NCBI RefSeq assembly: GCF_002902565.1
Contig: NZ_PPRC01000006.1
Coordinates: forward strand, 16,406 to 80,405
Source of the DNA: Staphylococcus petrasii
GTDB taxonomy: Bacteria > Bacillota > Bacilli > Staphylococcales > Staphylococcaceae
Length of the DNA: 64,000 bases
Reading direction: 5' to 3'
The notes beneath the pieces were generated by a model that did not search any database, had not been told where the DNA came from, and saw nothing but the letters and a program-made list of their open reading frames with translations. Positions 26,941-36,377 of the stretch are shown here, one piece after another (position 1 is the first letter of the stretch; each line of letters opens with the position of its first letter). Made by a program: the position numbers and the translations under genes.

Positions 26941-27624
26941 CTATTTTAACCCTAAATATTCTTCTAAAGATTTACCTGATTTATACACTTTAGTAGCTGT
27001 GTCTTTACCTAAATAACGTAAATGCCAAGGTTCATATTGATAACCTGTAATTTTTTCTTTTCCTTTAGGATATCTTACAATAAAACCGAATTTATGAGCG
27101 TTTTTCGCTATCCATTTACCTTCTTTAGTATTTCCAAAGCTTTCGTATAAATTTTTATTTGAACCTACAGCGCCGACATCGTATGTTAAACCAGTTTGGT
27201 GTTCAGAATGACCTGGGCGTGCGCTATATTTATCAGCCGCTTTTTTACCATCTCGTGCAACATATTGATTATAAAGTTGTACTTGAGTTTGGTAATTTCT
27301 AAAACCGCTAATTTTATATAAATTGATTCCTTCCTTACGTGCTTGGTTAAACATTTTTTGTAATGCTTGTTGAGATTCTGGTTTTTCTCCTGGATTAAAA
27401 CTAGAAGGAAGACTGATTTCTTTATTAACAATTAAGATATTATCAATGTATGTACATCCATTTTTTGTAACTCTTTTATGATTTTTTTGTCCATTTTGAT
27501 TCCCGTTAGATTTATCGCTTTGTTGTTTAGTGTCATTTTCCGACATAGCTTTGCTATTTGAATGATTAGAACAAGCCGTTAATATTAACGCGCTAGATAC
27601 TAATGCTGTGAAAAACTTTTTCAC
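26941..27624 (-). CDS. D-alanyl-D-alanine carboxypeptidase lipoprotein, VanY family (M15B)
   Basis: A 227-residue lipoprotein with lipobox LILTAC (Cys18) and a short polar linker. The peptidase domain has the zinc site motif SARPGHSEHQTGLTYDVG (His and Asp ligands in HxxxxxxxD form) and the C-terminal EPWHLRYLG with the third His ligand. These are the canonical VanY/DdpX elements, so trimming of terminal D-Ala from cell-wall stem peptides is expected. The start codon is GTG. The downstream bidirectional terminator separates it from another lipoprotein gene. Confidence 0.88.
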   Translation of the reverse strand: MKKFFTALVSSALILTACSNHSNSKAMSENDTKQQSDKSNGNQNGQKNHKRVTKNGCTYIDNILIVNKEISLPSSFNPGEKPESQQALQKMFNQARKEGINLYKISGFRNYQTQVQLYNQYVARDGKKAADKYSARPGHSEHQTGLTYDVGAVGSNKNLYESFGNTKEGKWIAKNAHKFGFIVRYPKGKEKITGYQYEPWHLRYLGKDTATKVYKSGKSLEEYLGLK

Positions 27625-27783
27625 TTTAACATCCCTTTCTAGTTATTTTTATAAAAGATACTGACGTTATTAATACAAATAAGCGTAGGTAAAGCAAAAT
27701 TTATATTTAACTTAAGTTAAAATTATTGTATAAATAAAGTATAATATGTTTATTCAATAATGTGAACATTAAAGGAGTAATGG

Positions 27784-28647
27784 ATGAAGAAATTTTTATT
27801 TTTAAGTGGTGCGCTTTTAGTATTATTAACGGCTTGTAGTACAAGTGATTCTTTTAAAGAAGATAAAGATAAATCTCATGCAGAACAAAAGGATACTCAA
27901 TCTAAAAAAAGTGACGCCAAAACAACTACGATTAATACAGCTAAATTGTCTGAAAAGGCAAAATTAGCTTTAGCATTTTGTGTTGAGGATGCTGAGCAAT
28001 ATACACTAACTAAAAATGAAATTTTAACTGGTATTTATGAATATCGATTATCAACAGGTAAAAAGATTCTTAAATTAGTTGATTTTACGTTGGTTAAAGT
28101 TAAAGATCCAATCAACAATGCACCTGAAGATATGCATTTCTATACGGTCTATCCAGATAAGGGGAATTTTAAAGCGTTAATTGGGGTTAACAAAGATAAA
28201 ATCTTTATAGGACGCATGAAAAAAGATGTGGAAGATTATAATGAGTTGCTAGCTAAAGGTGAAGAGGTAGATTTAAAAGATGTTTATCTTAAAAATAAAG
28301 GAAATAAAGCTTTGCCTGAGTTAATAAGTAAAATGAATATCTCAAATACTCCACCAAAGGATGAAGAAGATAACGGCAATCCACTTTCTGACAAAAACTT
28401 AGAAAAATCTGGGGTGGTAAATACGCATTTCCGTACTCAAGCGTATCAACTTATTTCTGATTTTGAAGATATTCCCGTAAGTAAAACGAATTACATATGG
28501 GATGATGTTAAACCAATAGGCAATAAAGGTGATTGGAAAGTCAATTATCGCAATAAAGATGGCGAAATCTTAGGTACTTACGTTATGAAAAAAGGAAAGA
28601 TATCTAAACTTGATCCTAATGGCAAAGTGATAAAACAGGAAAAATAA
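27784..28647 (+). CDS. Lipoprotein, paralogue of the 20777-21706 product
   Basis: A 287-residue lipoprotein with lipobox LLTAC (Cys18) and a Lys/Asp/Ser linker to about residue 55. The domain LSEKAKLALAFCVEDAEQYTLTKNEI, NNAPEDMHFYTVYPDKGNFKALIGVNKDKIFIG and a DLKDVYLKNKGN segment line up with LSQAEKLALALED..., GAPSDMKFYNGRPAKGNFSTLVGIGNDKILIA and DIHDLYEKYGNN of the 20777 product. The C-terminal part again ends with an extended GEILGTYVMKKGKISKLDPNGK strand pattern. The function is unknown. It has an own promoter region and AAAGGAG ribosome site. Confidence 0.75.
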   Translation: MKKFLFLSGALLVLLTACSTSDSFKEDKDKSHAEQKDTQSKKSDAKTTTINTAKLSEKAKLALAFCVEDAEQYTLTKNEILTGIYEYRLSTGKKILKLVDFTLVKVKDPINNAPEDMHFYTVYPDKGNFKALIGVNKDKIFIGRMKKDVEDYNELLAKGEEVDLKDVYLKNKGNKALPELISKMNISNTPPKDEEDNGNPLSDKNLEKSGVVNTHFRTQAYQLISDFEDIPVSKTNYIWDDVKPIGNKGDWKVNYRNKDGEILGTYVMKKGKISKLDPNGKVIKQEK

Positions 28648-28662
28648 AATAATAGATATTGA

Positions 28663-28704
28663 GGCTCAGAAACAAGATTAATTGTCTTTCTGAGCCATTA
28701 TTTT
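28663..28704 (+). terminator. Terminator after the lipoprotein gene
   Basis: The arms GGCTCAGAAA and TTTCTGAGCC are followed by ATTATTTTAT. Confidence 0.8.
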
Positions 28705-28835
28705 ATCTTCATGTTTTTCTTTAAAAACTTATAAAATGAATGTCAAAATAATATATAATTTTTTATTTTTTACTATTACTTTTAATGAATTCTGCATATG
28801 ATATGATGAAGGAAAAGGATTAAAGGAGAGATAAA

Positions 28836-29402
28836 ATGAATCCTAAAGTGACGTTCGGTCAAGCCTTTAAGCTATTTTGGAAGAATTACTTTAATTTTAA
28901 AGGCCGTTCAAGACGCAGTGAGTATTGGTTTATGCAATTATGGCACTTAATTTTTTATATTCCTGCTTTAATTGTTTATTATGTAGGTCTTGTTTCCTTT
29001 ATACTAGCATTTATAACAAGTATAAAAGAGTTCATGATTATTGGGGTAATTTTGTTACTTTGTGCAGGATTTTACTTACTTATTTATTCTTTAGTTATTG
29101 TTACTCCACAACTTGCTTTAACAGCGAGACGCTTTCATGATACGAATCGTACTATGTTTATACCAGTGCTCCTTTTAGTTTTAAATATTATAGGATTTAT
29201 AATTCAATTATTTATTGATATTATCGATCCTGATCTTGACAACGGTTGGGGTTTAGGTTTTGTATTAGTATTTAGTTTAATTTCATTTATTTTAGGTATT
29301 TATCAACTTGTAATTACTTGTTTCAATAGTAAATTTGAGAAAAATAAATACGGTGAAAGCCCTAAATTTAAAAACTTAAAACCTCACCACGAAGAAGTTT
29401 AA
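28836..29402 (+). CDS. DUF805 family membrane protein
   Basis: A 188-residue integral membrane protein. The N-terminus FWKNYFNFKGRSRRSEYWFMQLW is the DUF805 signature (NY.dF.GRaSRsEyW). Four to five hydrophobic segments follow, and the LALTARRFHDTNRTMF motif in the middle is also typical of the family. Biochemical function is not known. It is monocistronic, RBS AAAGGAGAG, with a shared terminator downstream. Confidence 0.85.
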   Translation: MNPKVTFGQAFKLFWKNYFNFKGRSRRSEYWFMQLWHLIFYIPALIVYYVGLVSFILAFITSIKEFMIIGVILLLCAGFYLLIYSLVIVTPQLALTARRFHDTNRTMFIPVLLLVLNIIGFIIQLFIDIIDPDLDNGWGLGFVLVFSLISFILGIYQLVITCFNSKFEKNKYGESPKFKNLKPHHEEV

Positions 29403-29413
29403 GCATTTAAAAA

Positions 29414-29456
29414 GTGCCCCTATAAGTTATTTGTGAAAATTAGCTTATAGGGGCAT
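29414..29456. terminator. Bidirectional terminator between DUF805 and MutS-like genes
   Basis: The arms TGCCCCTATAAG and CTTATAGGGGCA lie between convergent genes. Confidence 0.85.
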
Positions 29457-29536
29457 TGTTATAAACTTTTATAATATATCTACTTAATTCCTAGAAAATG
29501 TTTTACATGAAACAATTTGAAATTTGAGACGTGAAA

Positions 29537-31147
29537 CTACAGTTTTTCAACTTGTTGTTTCGCGTTTTTATATATCTTATTTGGAAAATGCGTGATACGT
29601 AATAATTCAATCGCATTACGCGTATTAGCTTTACCTTCTTTAATCTTATAGTCAAAGTAGATTTCATTATTTTCAATAGATTCATTGAAATGATAATTAT
29701 GATAGTCAGGTTGTAATAACTCTGATAGCTCAATATCATGAGTCGCTGCGATGACTCTATAATCGAGTTCTTTATCCAAATAGCTAAGTACAGATTCTGA
29801 GGCTGCAATACGTTCCGTTGTATTTGTGCCTTTAAAGATTTCGTCGATAAAGCAATAAACCGGCATATCCGTTTCAATATCAAATAAGCGTCGAATTGAT
29901 TTAAGCTCGGCCATAAAGTAGCTGTCGCCTGATAGCACGTCATCGGCATTTGCCATGGAAGTATAGACTAAACCGGGTTGATAGCTAAACTTGTCAGCTG
30001 TTGCAGTTTCGATAGATTGGGCGAGTATAAGGTTAATTGCTACAGATTTCATAAATGTTGATTTCCCTGATGCGTTTGAACCAGTTAATAGAATATTGTG
30101 GTCGATGTTGAGATCGTTTGGGACTGCATTTTCCAATAAAGGATGAACTAAATTGGTAAATTCTATCTTCTTTTTTTCTGAAAAGGCAGCCGGCTCACAG
30201 TAGGTGTCTAGGGTGCGTCGGTACATGGCTAGCGAATAATGATTGTCTAGGGTGCTTACGTAGTCATAGCAGGCTAGCACTTCGTCTTGATATCTAAAAT
30301 AAGTGTGTTGGATGATATGGAAGAGGAAGTAATCCACCATGAATGCCAGCTTCAGCATCATGACGAAAGCGCCACCGATGTCTTGGTCACCAACTGTGCC
30401 GAGTAGGCCACTAAATAAACGAGCGCCTTTAAAGTGATTGAAGTTGGTTTTAACTTCAGGTGTGCCTTCTATTTGGTCAAGATAATATCCTTGTTTAAGC
30501 ACGTTAGCTGTATAGAATAAGGACTTTAGGTCTTGGTCATAAGTTCGTTTTAAGGTGCCTGAAAGCACTATATTGAGTAAAACTGCAAAGATTGTTATTA
30601 GGACGCCGGTTGATGGAGAAAATAACATTATTAATAATCCTAAAATAGGTAGGAATGGGCATATCATAAATAAATTATTGCGTTTAATCGGCTTAAGTTG
30701 ATCTGGGAAGATTGGATAGACGACTTTACCAATTAGAGCTAAGCGATATGAGACGCTATTACGAAACTGCGTATCATTATTGAATTGATCTAATAGTTGT
30801 TTATTATTTGTTTGGAACATGTGGCGTAAAGTGGCGTACCACTTCATTTCGCCAATTGCGGTGAAGTTAAAGTTACTACGATGAAATATTTCTTCAAGAT
30901 TTAAGTCTGACCACGTTTTATCATCTATGAAAGTACGTTCAGGATATGTATCGCGTCTGAGTTTAAATTGATAATCAAAGCGAGAATTTGGACGCACAAA
31001 TGTTTCTAAAGGACGTTTATTCTGCCACAAATATTGAATTTTGGAGATTAGCTTTCTTTTCTCAGAAATTGAAATCACAATGTTAACAATTATTCCTAAA
31101 ATGATGATGCCTAATACTAAAAGCGCATAAGTCTGATAAATATTCAT
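29537..31147 (-). CDS. Membrane-associated MutS domain V ATPase
   Basis: A 536-residue protein with an N-terminal membrane helix (residues 8-26), a second hydrophobic hairpin around residues 170-205, and a C-terminal MutS-type ABC ATPase domain. The ATPase has Walker A TGSNASGKST, a DDVLSGDSYFMAEL stretch, Walker B CFIDEIFKGTNTTER and the HD motif in AATHDIE. The mismatch-recognition and connector domains of true MutS are absent. Such short, membrane-linked MutS homologues occur in Firmicutes but have no established function; mismatch repair is unlikely. It is monocistronic. Confidence 0.83.
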   Translation of the reverse strand: MNIYQTYALLVLGIIILGIIVNIVISISEKRKLISKIQYLWQNKRPLETFVRPNSRFDYQFKLRRDTYPERTFIDDKTWSDLNLEEIFHRSNFNFTAIGEMKWYATLRHMFQTNNKQLLDQFNNDTQFRNSVSYRLALIGKVVYPIFPDQLKPIKRNNLFMICPFLPILGLLIMLFSPSTGVLITIFAVLLNIVLSGTLKRTYDQDLKSLFYTANVLKQGYYLDQIEGTPEVKTNFNHFKGARLFSGLLGTVGDQDIGGAFVMMLKLAFMVDYFLFHIIQHTYFRYQDEVLACYDYVSTLDNHYSLAMYRRTLDTYCEPAAFSEKKKIEFTNLVHPLLENAVPNDLNIDHNILLTGSNASGKSTFMKSVAINLILAQSIETATADKFSYQPGLVYTSMANADDVLSGDSYFMAELKSIRRLFDIETDMPVYCFIDEIFKGTNTTERIAASESVLSYLDKELDYRVIAATHDIELSELLQPDYHNYHFNESIENNEIYFDYKIKEGKANTRNAIELLRITHFPNKIYKNAKQQVEKL

Positions 31148-31261
31148 AATTAACTCCTTAATTATTTAATTCACTTATATAATTATTTCATAATAAGATG
31201 TAATTAACAAAAAATATATAAATTAAAATGAGACATTGGTTTCATTGAATGAATTAGTTAT

Positions 31262-31387
31262 GCTTAAAGAGAAATGTAAAAACACAATTGGGTTGGTAGT
31301 CCCAATGCAAATGTAAAAATTTGTCAGTAACCTTCCTCCTCAGGTCGTCCCTCATTTCAAGTTATACATTAAGAGGAGGGACACTCA
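31262..31387 (+). promoter_or_regulatory. yjdF-type riboswitch leader
   Basis: A structured leader directly precedes yjdF. It contains AAAGAGAAATGTAAAAACAC, a small hairpin TTGGGTTGGTAGTCCCAAT, a second AAATGTAAAAA, and GTCAGTAACCTTCCTCCTC. The CTTCCTCCTC at about 31332-31341 is complementary to the gene's ribosome site GAGGAGGG (31373-31380). The organisation matches the yjdF RNA class, which binds aza-aromatic compounds and controls translation. Covariance has not been tested. Confidence 0.75.
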
Positions 31388-31792
31388 TTGGAATTATCAA
31401 TATTTCATGATGGTCAATTTTTTATAGGCTTGGTTGAATATAGGGAAGAAGATAAAGTTAAATTTGTAAAATTCACCTTTGGAACTGAACCGAATAGTAA
31501 GGATATTTTTAATTTTATTCATAATTGCTTAGATGAACTGATGAATCAAACTAAAGTATCGGTTATTAAAAAGAAACCGAAAAAAGTTAATCCTAAACGG
31601 TTACAGAGACAAGTGGCTAAGGAACAAAAGCAAACTAAGTCTTCTACTTATGCGCAACAAGCAATTAAAAAAGAGCAAGAAATTAAAAAATTAGAGAGCA
31701 AAAAGAAAAACAAATTACAGAAAGAAAAGACGAAAGCTCATAAACGACAGCTTAAAGTGCAAAAAACAAAGCAAAAGAAAAAAGGTCATTAA
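31388..31792 (+). CDS. yjdF: YjdF family protein (DUF2992)
   Basis: A 134-residue protein of the YjdF family. The N-terminal half ELSIFHDGQFFIGLVEYREEDKVKFVKFTFG...FNFIHNCL is the conserved part. The C-terminal half is very basic (KKKPKKVNPKRLQRQ through KAHKRQLKVQKTKQKKKGH) and probably binds nucleic acid or is disordered. The start codon is TTG, 7 bases after GAGGAGGG, which can be masked by the leader. The family is thought to respond to toxic aza-aromatics, but its biochemical role is not known. Confidence 0.85.
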   Translation: MELSIFHDGQFFIGLVEYREEDKVKFVKFTFGTEPNSKDIFNFIHNCLDELMNQTKVSVIKKKPKKVNPKRLQRQVAKEQKQTKSSTYAQQAIKKEQEIKKLESKKKNKLQKEKTKAHKRQLKVQKTKQKKKGH

Positions 31793-31827
31793 GTCATTTG
31801 GTAAGTAATTTGTAAAAGTTTCGATAA

Positions 31828-31868
31828 TAAGACTTCGAACATTGTATATGTTGGAGGTCTTTTTTTTG
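31828..31868 (+). terminator. Terminator after yjdF
   Basis: The arms AAGACTTC and GGAGGTCTT, with inner ACAT/ATGT, are followed by TTTTTTT. Confidence 0.75.
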
Positions 31869-31951
31869 ATTATTGAAGTCTAAGAGCACAAAGCCTGATA
31901 GATTTAAAACTCTTGCTCATGATATGCTTAGTTGTGATATAGGAGGACTTG

Positions 31952-32035
31952 ATGGATATGACAGATAAACAATTATCATCAACATTCAATTTAATTAATT
32001 ATAAAAATGCCCTGTTGCTAGGTGCATGCTTATGA
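31952..32035 (+). CDS. 27-residue leader ORF coupled to the ArsB-like gene
   Basis: A short ORF ([18 protein letters not shown], then a hydrophobic tail NALLLGACL) starts 5 bases after a perfect AGGAGG and ends in TGA within ATGATG, overlapping the start of the ArsB-like gene. The transporter's own start has no comparable ribosome site, so it probably depends on translation of this ORF. It could be a regulatory leader peptide, an extra small protein, or a remnant of a larger upstream gene. No similarity could be recognised. Confidence 0.55.
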   Translation: MDMTDKQLSSTFNLINYKNALLLGACL

Positions 32036-33324
32036 TGACATTTCTAGCTATTGCGATTTTTGTCATCACGTTAATTTTTGTAATTTGGCAGCCAAAGGGT
32101 TTAGATATTGCCATTACTGCTGTTATAGGGGCAATATTGGCACTTATTACTGGTGTTGTAGGTTGGTCAGATATTGTAGAAGTGACTGGCATTGTATGGA
32201 ACGCCACGTTAACGTTCGTAGCAATTATTTTAATTTCGCTGATACTCGATGAAATCGGCTTCTTCGAATGGGCTGCTTTACATATGGTGCGAGCATCTAA
32301 AGGAAATGGCGTTAGGATGTTTGTATATATTATGCTACTTGGCGCCGTTGTTGCGGCTTTCTTTGCGAATGATGGGGCGGCATTGATTTTAACGCCAATT
32401 GTACTCGCGATGGTGCGTCATCTTGGTTTCAATAAGAAAGTTATTTTTCCATTTATTATTGCCAGTGGATTTATCGCTGATACGACGTCTTTACCTTTTA
32501 CAGTAAGTAACTTAGTGAACATTGTATCTGCAGATTATTTCAATATTGAATTTATTAAATATTTCAGTCGAATGATTATTCCAAACTTATTTTCTTTAGT
32601 CGCAAGTATCGTTGTGTTGTGGCTTTATTTTAGAACATCTATTCCGAAGCGGGTGGATACGCAGTCTATTCAAAGTCCAAACACGGCAATTAAAGACCAA
32701 AAGCTTTTTAGAATCTCATGGGTCGTCTTAGCAATACTTCTAGTAGGTTATTTAAGTAGCGAATTTCTTCACATCCCTGTGTCATTCATTGCTGGAGGTA
32801 TCGCGATTATTTTCTTAATCTTGGCACGTAAGTCTCATGCCGTTTCTATTGGAAAAGTTATCAAGGGCGCGCCATGGAATATCGTAATTTTTTCATTAGG
32901 TATGTATTTGGTCGTCTTCGGTTTGAAAAATGTAGGAATTACGACGGTATTAGGACAGATTTTTTCAAATATAGCAGAACATGGATTATTCACAAGTATT
33001 ATGGGCGTAGGTTTTATTTCTGCAATCTTGTCATCGATTATGAATAACCTACCAACCGTTTTAATAGATGCGATTGCTATTCATCAATCTCAAGTTGCAG
33101 GCTTACTCAAAGAAGGTATGGTGTATGCGAATGTGATTGGTTCAGATTTAGGACCTAAAATAACGCCAATTGGTTCTTTAGCAACGCTTCTATGGCTTCA
33201 TGTACTAGCTCAAAAAGACGTTAAAATTTCCTGGGGAATTTATTTTAAAACAGGTATCGTTATTACCATTCCTGTTCTATTTATGACTTTATTAGGTTTA
33301 TACATTACATTAATTCTCTTTTAA
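32032..33324 (+). CDS. ArsB/NhaD-type transporter, probable arsenite efflux pump
   Basis: A protein of about 430 residues with some eleven to twelve membrane helices. Its sequence follows Ars[47 protein letters not shown], and [16 protein letters not shown] with [21 protein letters not shown], the two ion-transporter-superfamily motifs. Arsenite/antimonite extrusion is expected. No arsR or arsC gene is adjacent, which is unusual for a staphylococcal ars operon, so this may be a housekeeping ArsB-like permease. Several ATG codons (32026, 32032, 32035) are possible starts; 32032/32035 overlap the stop of the leader ORF. Confidence 0.83.
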   Translation: MMTFLAIAIFVITLIFVIWQPKGLDIAITAVIGAILALITGVVGWSDIVEVTGIVWNATLTFVAIILISLILDEIGFFEWAALHMVRASKGNGVRMFVYIMLLGAVVAAFFANDGAALILTPIVLAMVRHLGFNKKVIFPFIIASGFIADTTSLPFTVSNLVNIVSADYFNIEFIKYFSRMIIPNLFSLVASIVVLWLYFRTSIPKRVDTQSIQSPNTAIKDQKLFRISWVVLAILLVGYLSSEFLHIPVSFIAGGIAIIFLILARKSHAVSIGKVIKGAPWNIVIFSLGMYLVVFGLKNVGITTVLGQIFSNIAEHGLFTSIMGVGFISAILSSIMNNLPTVLIDAIAIHQSQVAGLLKEGMVYANVIGSDLGPKITPIGSLATLLWLHVLAQKDVKISWGIYFKTGIVITIPVLFMTLLGLYITLILF

Positions 33325-33410
33325 ATTAGATAATTTTCTTTAGCTCATTTTACATGATACAGTTTATTTATAATTAAAATTGTATTTATTTTAAAAGGAG
33401 TAATGAAATC

Positions 33411-34652
33411 ATGAGCACATTTTCAGAAAAAGAAAAAATTCAAATGTTAGCCGATATCGTCGAAATAAATACAGTAAATGACAATGAAATTGAAGTTGCA
33501 CGTTACTTGAAGAAATTATTCGAAGATCATGGCATTAATGCAGAAATTGATGAAATAGAAGACAAACGCGTAAACTTAGTCGCTTCTATCGGAGAAGGCA
33601 GTCCAGTAGTAGGCGTTTCAGGACACATGGATGTGGTGTCTGAAGGAGACCATAATGATTGGGATTATCCTCCGTTTGAGATGACAGAAAAAGATGGCTT
33701 ATTGTATGGACGTGGCACATCAGATATGAAAGCAGGTTTAATAGGCTTAGCGATTGCGATGATAGAAATTAAAGAAAGTGGCGCTTTACCTAAAGGCACA
33801 ATCAAATTCATGGCAACTGCGGGCGAAGAAATGGAACAATTAGGTTCAGCTCAATTATATGAAAAAGGCTATATGGATGACGTAGATGCTTTAATTATTG
33901 CAGAACCTTCTGAACAAAATATCGTTTATGCGCACAAAGGTTCAATGGATTTCAAAATTACGTCCAAAGGTAGAGCTGCGCATAGTTCAGTGCCAGTAAT
34001 TGGACAAAATGCGATTAAACCTTTAATTCAATTTATTCAAAATATAGACGAAGAATATGAACGTATTTCGAAAGAATTAAAATATGAAAAATTAGATTTC
34101 TCTCATCTAATAGATCGCCTTCAAACGCAACTTCAAAATAACGATGAACTTGATGAAGAAGAAGTAAAACGCGTGATCTCAGGTTTAGTGATTAGTAATA
34201 CAATCTTTCACGGTGGTAACCAAGTTAATTCAGTTCCAGACGTTGCTACGGCAGATTTCAATATCAGAACTGTACCAGAATATGACAATAATAAAGTAAA
34301 AGAGCTATTTAAAAAATATATTGAAGAAATTAATAAACAGGGCGGACAACTTGAAGAAGATATGTATTTAGACTTAAATCCTGTACTAACAACAGGCGAT
34401 AATGATTTAATTAAAGTCGGTCAACAAGTTGCTAAAAATATCTTTGGCGAAGATATTGTGGCATCACCAACAGTTGGCGTTACTGATGCTTCTAATTTAT
34501 TACGTGATAAAGATGAAAACTTCCCATTCTTAATGTTTGGCCCAGGTAATGTGCCTCATCAAGTAAACGAACACGTAGATAAAGAAAAATATCTTAAATT
34601 TATCGATTATTACACAGAACTTCTTACGACTTATTTAAAACAACATAATTAA
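33411..34652 (+). CDS. ArgE/DapE-family deacylase (M20 metallopeptidase)
   Basis: A 413-residue dinuclear zinc hydrolase. The metal site is complete: GHMDVV (His), GTSDMKAG (bridging Asp), GEEMEQ (Glu-Glu, general base and ligand), AEPSE (ligand) and HQVNEHV near the C-terminus (His). A dimerisation domain is inserted between about residues 185 and 300. It is annotated in staphylococci as succinyl-diaminopimelate desuccinylase. Because staphylococci usually use the acetylase pathway for lysine, a peptidase or acyl-amino-acid hydrolase role is equally possible. AAAAGGAG precedes the ATG. Confidence 0.88.
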   Translation: MSTFSEKEKIQMLADIVEINTVNDNEIEVARYLKKLFEDHGINAEIDEIEDKRVNLVASIGEGSPVVGVSGHMDVVSEGDHNDWDYPPFEMTEKDGLLYGRGTSDMKAGLIGLAIAMIEIKESGALPKGTIKFMATAGEEMEQLGSAQLYEKGYMDDVDALIIAEPSEQNIVYAHKGSMDFKITSKGRAAHSSVPVIGQNAIKPLIQFIQNIDEEYERISKELKYEKLDFSHLIDRLQTQLQNNDELDEEEVKRVISGLVISNTIFHGGNQVNSVPDVATADFNIRTVPEYDNNKVKELFKKYIEEINKQGGQLEEDMYLDLNPVLTTGDNDLIKVGQQVAKNIFGEDIVASPTVGVTDASNLLRDKDENFPFLMFGPGNVPHQVNEHVDKEKYLKFIDYYTELLTTYLKQHN

Positions 34653-34681
34653 GGTTTACTCAAAATAATAGTTCTAAAGAT

Positions 34682-34726
34682 AAAGGCGGTAACACTATCA
34701 AGATGAAGTGTTATCGCTTTTTGTTT
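34682..34726 (+). terminator. Terminator after the DapE-like gene
   Basis: The arms AAAGGCGGTAACACT and AGTGTTATCGCTTTT pair and end in TTTTTG. Confidence 0.8.
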
Positions 34727-34849
34727 TATCATGTAAAAATAAATGGTTTCTTTTAAATAAAATCTTAATTATTAATTCTAAATAGGGTATGATAAAAATA
34801 ATAATTTTTGTAAAATTCAATCAATTTTAAAATAAAGGTGCTGATAAGG

Positions 34850-36244
34850 ATGGGAGAAAGGAAATCAATCAAATTTAGATTTAAAACACCTCATACTTAT
34901 GCGTTATTGATGTTTGTGGTAGGTCTCGCATGGTTATTAACGTATATTATTCCAGCAGGTGAATATACAAGAGAAAAGAAAGGTGGACAGACTTTAGTCG
35001 TTTCTGGAACATATCATACTGTTGATTCTCCGCATTTGAACTTTTTAGAAATATTCAGATCCATTCCTGAAGGCTTAATCAGTGGTGGAGAAATTGTATT
35101 TTATATCTTTTTAGTAGGTGGGGCGTTCGGTATTATTCATAAAACAGGCGCGTTTGAAAATGGCGTTAATAAGGCAATGCGAACGCTAGGTAAAGCTAAT
35201 TTTTTAATGATACCTTTAACAATGACAGTATTTTCAATTTTAGGATTTACTATAGGTTTAGCTGAAGAAACGATTATATTTGTGCCTATCGGTATTATTA
35301 TTGCACGTACATTAGGATATGATGCGTTGACGGGGGCTGCAATGGTAATTTTAGGTGCGGCAAGTGGTTTTAGTGGGGGTATGTTAAATCCATTTACTGT
35401 TGGGGTAGCACAAACTGTAGCAGAATTGCCAATGTTCTCGGGTTGGGGACTGCGTACTATTATTTACTTGTTTATTTTGACAGCAGCTATTTCAACAGTA
35501 ATGTTATACGCACGTAAAGTTAAAAAAGATAAAACGAAAAGTATTGTTTATCATCTAGAAAAAGAAGAAGGTCATACAAACCAAAAAGTTGAATATCAAC
35601 ATTTTAGTAAACGCCAAGCCTTTAGTTTATTAATTATTGTAGCGACTATTTTATTCAATGTATTTGGTATCTTTATGTTTGATTGGACTTTTAATCAGAT
35701 GAGCGCTAACTTCTTGCTTTCTGGTATTATTGCTGGCTTGGTAAGTGGTTTAGGTTTGAATGGAACATTTGATGCTCTAATTGAAGGTATGCAGAATATA
35801 TTATTTGGAGCAATGATTGTAGGCTTTGCTAAAGGTATTGTAGTTATTTTGGAAAATGGAAAAATTATCGATACAATCGTTCATGGTATGACAACATTAT
35901 TATCAAACGTACCAGCTTCTTTAGTCATTATTGCTATGTTCATCTTACAATTTTTACTAAACTTTTTTATACCATCTGGCTCTGGCCAAGCGTTAACAAC
36001 TATGCCATTGATGGTTCCTATATCTGATTTATTGCATATTAATCGACAGCTTACAGTCCTTGCATTTCAGTATGGTGATTCGATTAGTAATATACTATTT
36101 CCAACCTCAGCTATTCTTATGGGAGCATTAGCTGTAGGTCGTATTTCATACACAGAATGGATTAAATTTGTTTGGAAATTGATCCTTTTATGGGTGATTA
36201 TTTGTGCCGTTGCAATGTCAATTGCATTAGTAATTGGTTATTAA
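34850..36244 (+). CDS. YfcC family membrane transporter (basic amino acid/C4-dicarboxylate type)
   Basis: A protein of about 464 residues with some twelve helices, starting FRFKTPHTYALLMFVVGLAWLLTYIIPAGEY, the YfcC/ArcD2-like signature. The conserved GLAEETIIFVPIGIIIARTLGYDALTGAAMVILGAASGFSGGMLNPFTVGVAQ half and the repeat half FFIPSGSGQALTTMPLMVPISDLL are both intact, as in DcuC-type ion transporters. The substrate is not predictable, although peptides or amino acids are likely because a DapE-like hydrolase is the upstream neighbour. ATG 34850 fits AAAGG; an upstream in-frame GTG is less likely. Confidence 0.82.
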   Translation: MGERKSIKFRFKTPHTYALLMFVVGLAWLLTYIIPAGEYTREKKGGQTLVVSGTYHTVDSPHLNFLEIFRSIPEGLISGGEIVFYIFLVGGAFGIIHKTGAFENGVNKAMRTLGKANFLMIPLTMTVFSILGFTIGLAEETIIFVPIGIIIARTLGYDALTGAAMVILGAASGFSGGMLNPFTVGVAQTVAELPMFSGWGLRTIIYLFILTAAISTVMLYARKVKKDKTKSIVYHLEKEEGHTNQKVEYQHFSKRQAFSLLIIVATILFNVFGIFMFDWTFNQMSANFLLSGIIAGLVSGLGLNGTFDALIEGMQNILFGAMIVGFAKGIVVILENGKIIDTIVHGMTTLLSNVPASLVIIAMFILQFLLNFFIPSGSGQALTTMPLMVPISDLLHINRQLTVLAFQYGDSISNILFPTSAILMGALAVGRISYTEWIKFVWKLILLWVIICAVAMSIALVIGY

Positions 36245-36320
36245 AAAAGATTAAAAGGTAAGACTGACGTTTGTCTGAAGTTAGTGGGAAGGGTGTCTAA
36301 TAAACGTTGATATATCAATA

Positions 36321-36365
36321 AAAAGAGCAAGACCGCATTCTTTAAAGATACGGTCTTGCTCTTTG
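36321..36365. terminator. Bidirectional terminator between YfcC-like and MFS genes
   Basis: The perfect arms AAAGAGCAAGACCG and CGGTCTTGCTCTTT lie between convergent genes. Confidence 0.9.
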
Positions 36366-36377
36366 CTTAATATTAAT

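Noticed and set aside
29503..29949. 148-residue minus-strand frame
   Set aside because: It is a shadow of the MutS-domain gene, which has clear ATPase motifs in its own frame.
31952..32035. Leader ORF as truncated ArsR
   Set aside because: The residues do not match the ArsR DNA-binding or metal-binding motifs; it is too short to judge as a remnant of ArsR.
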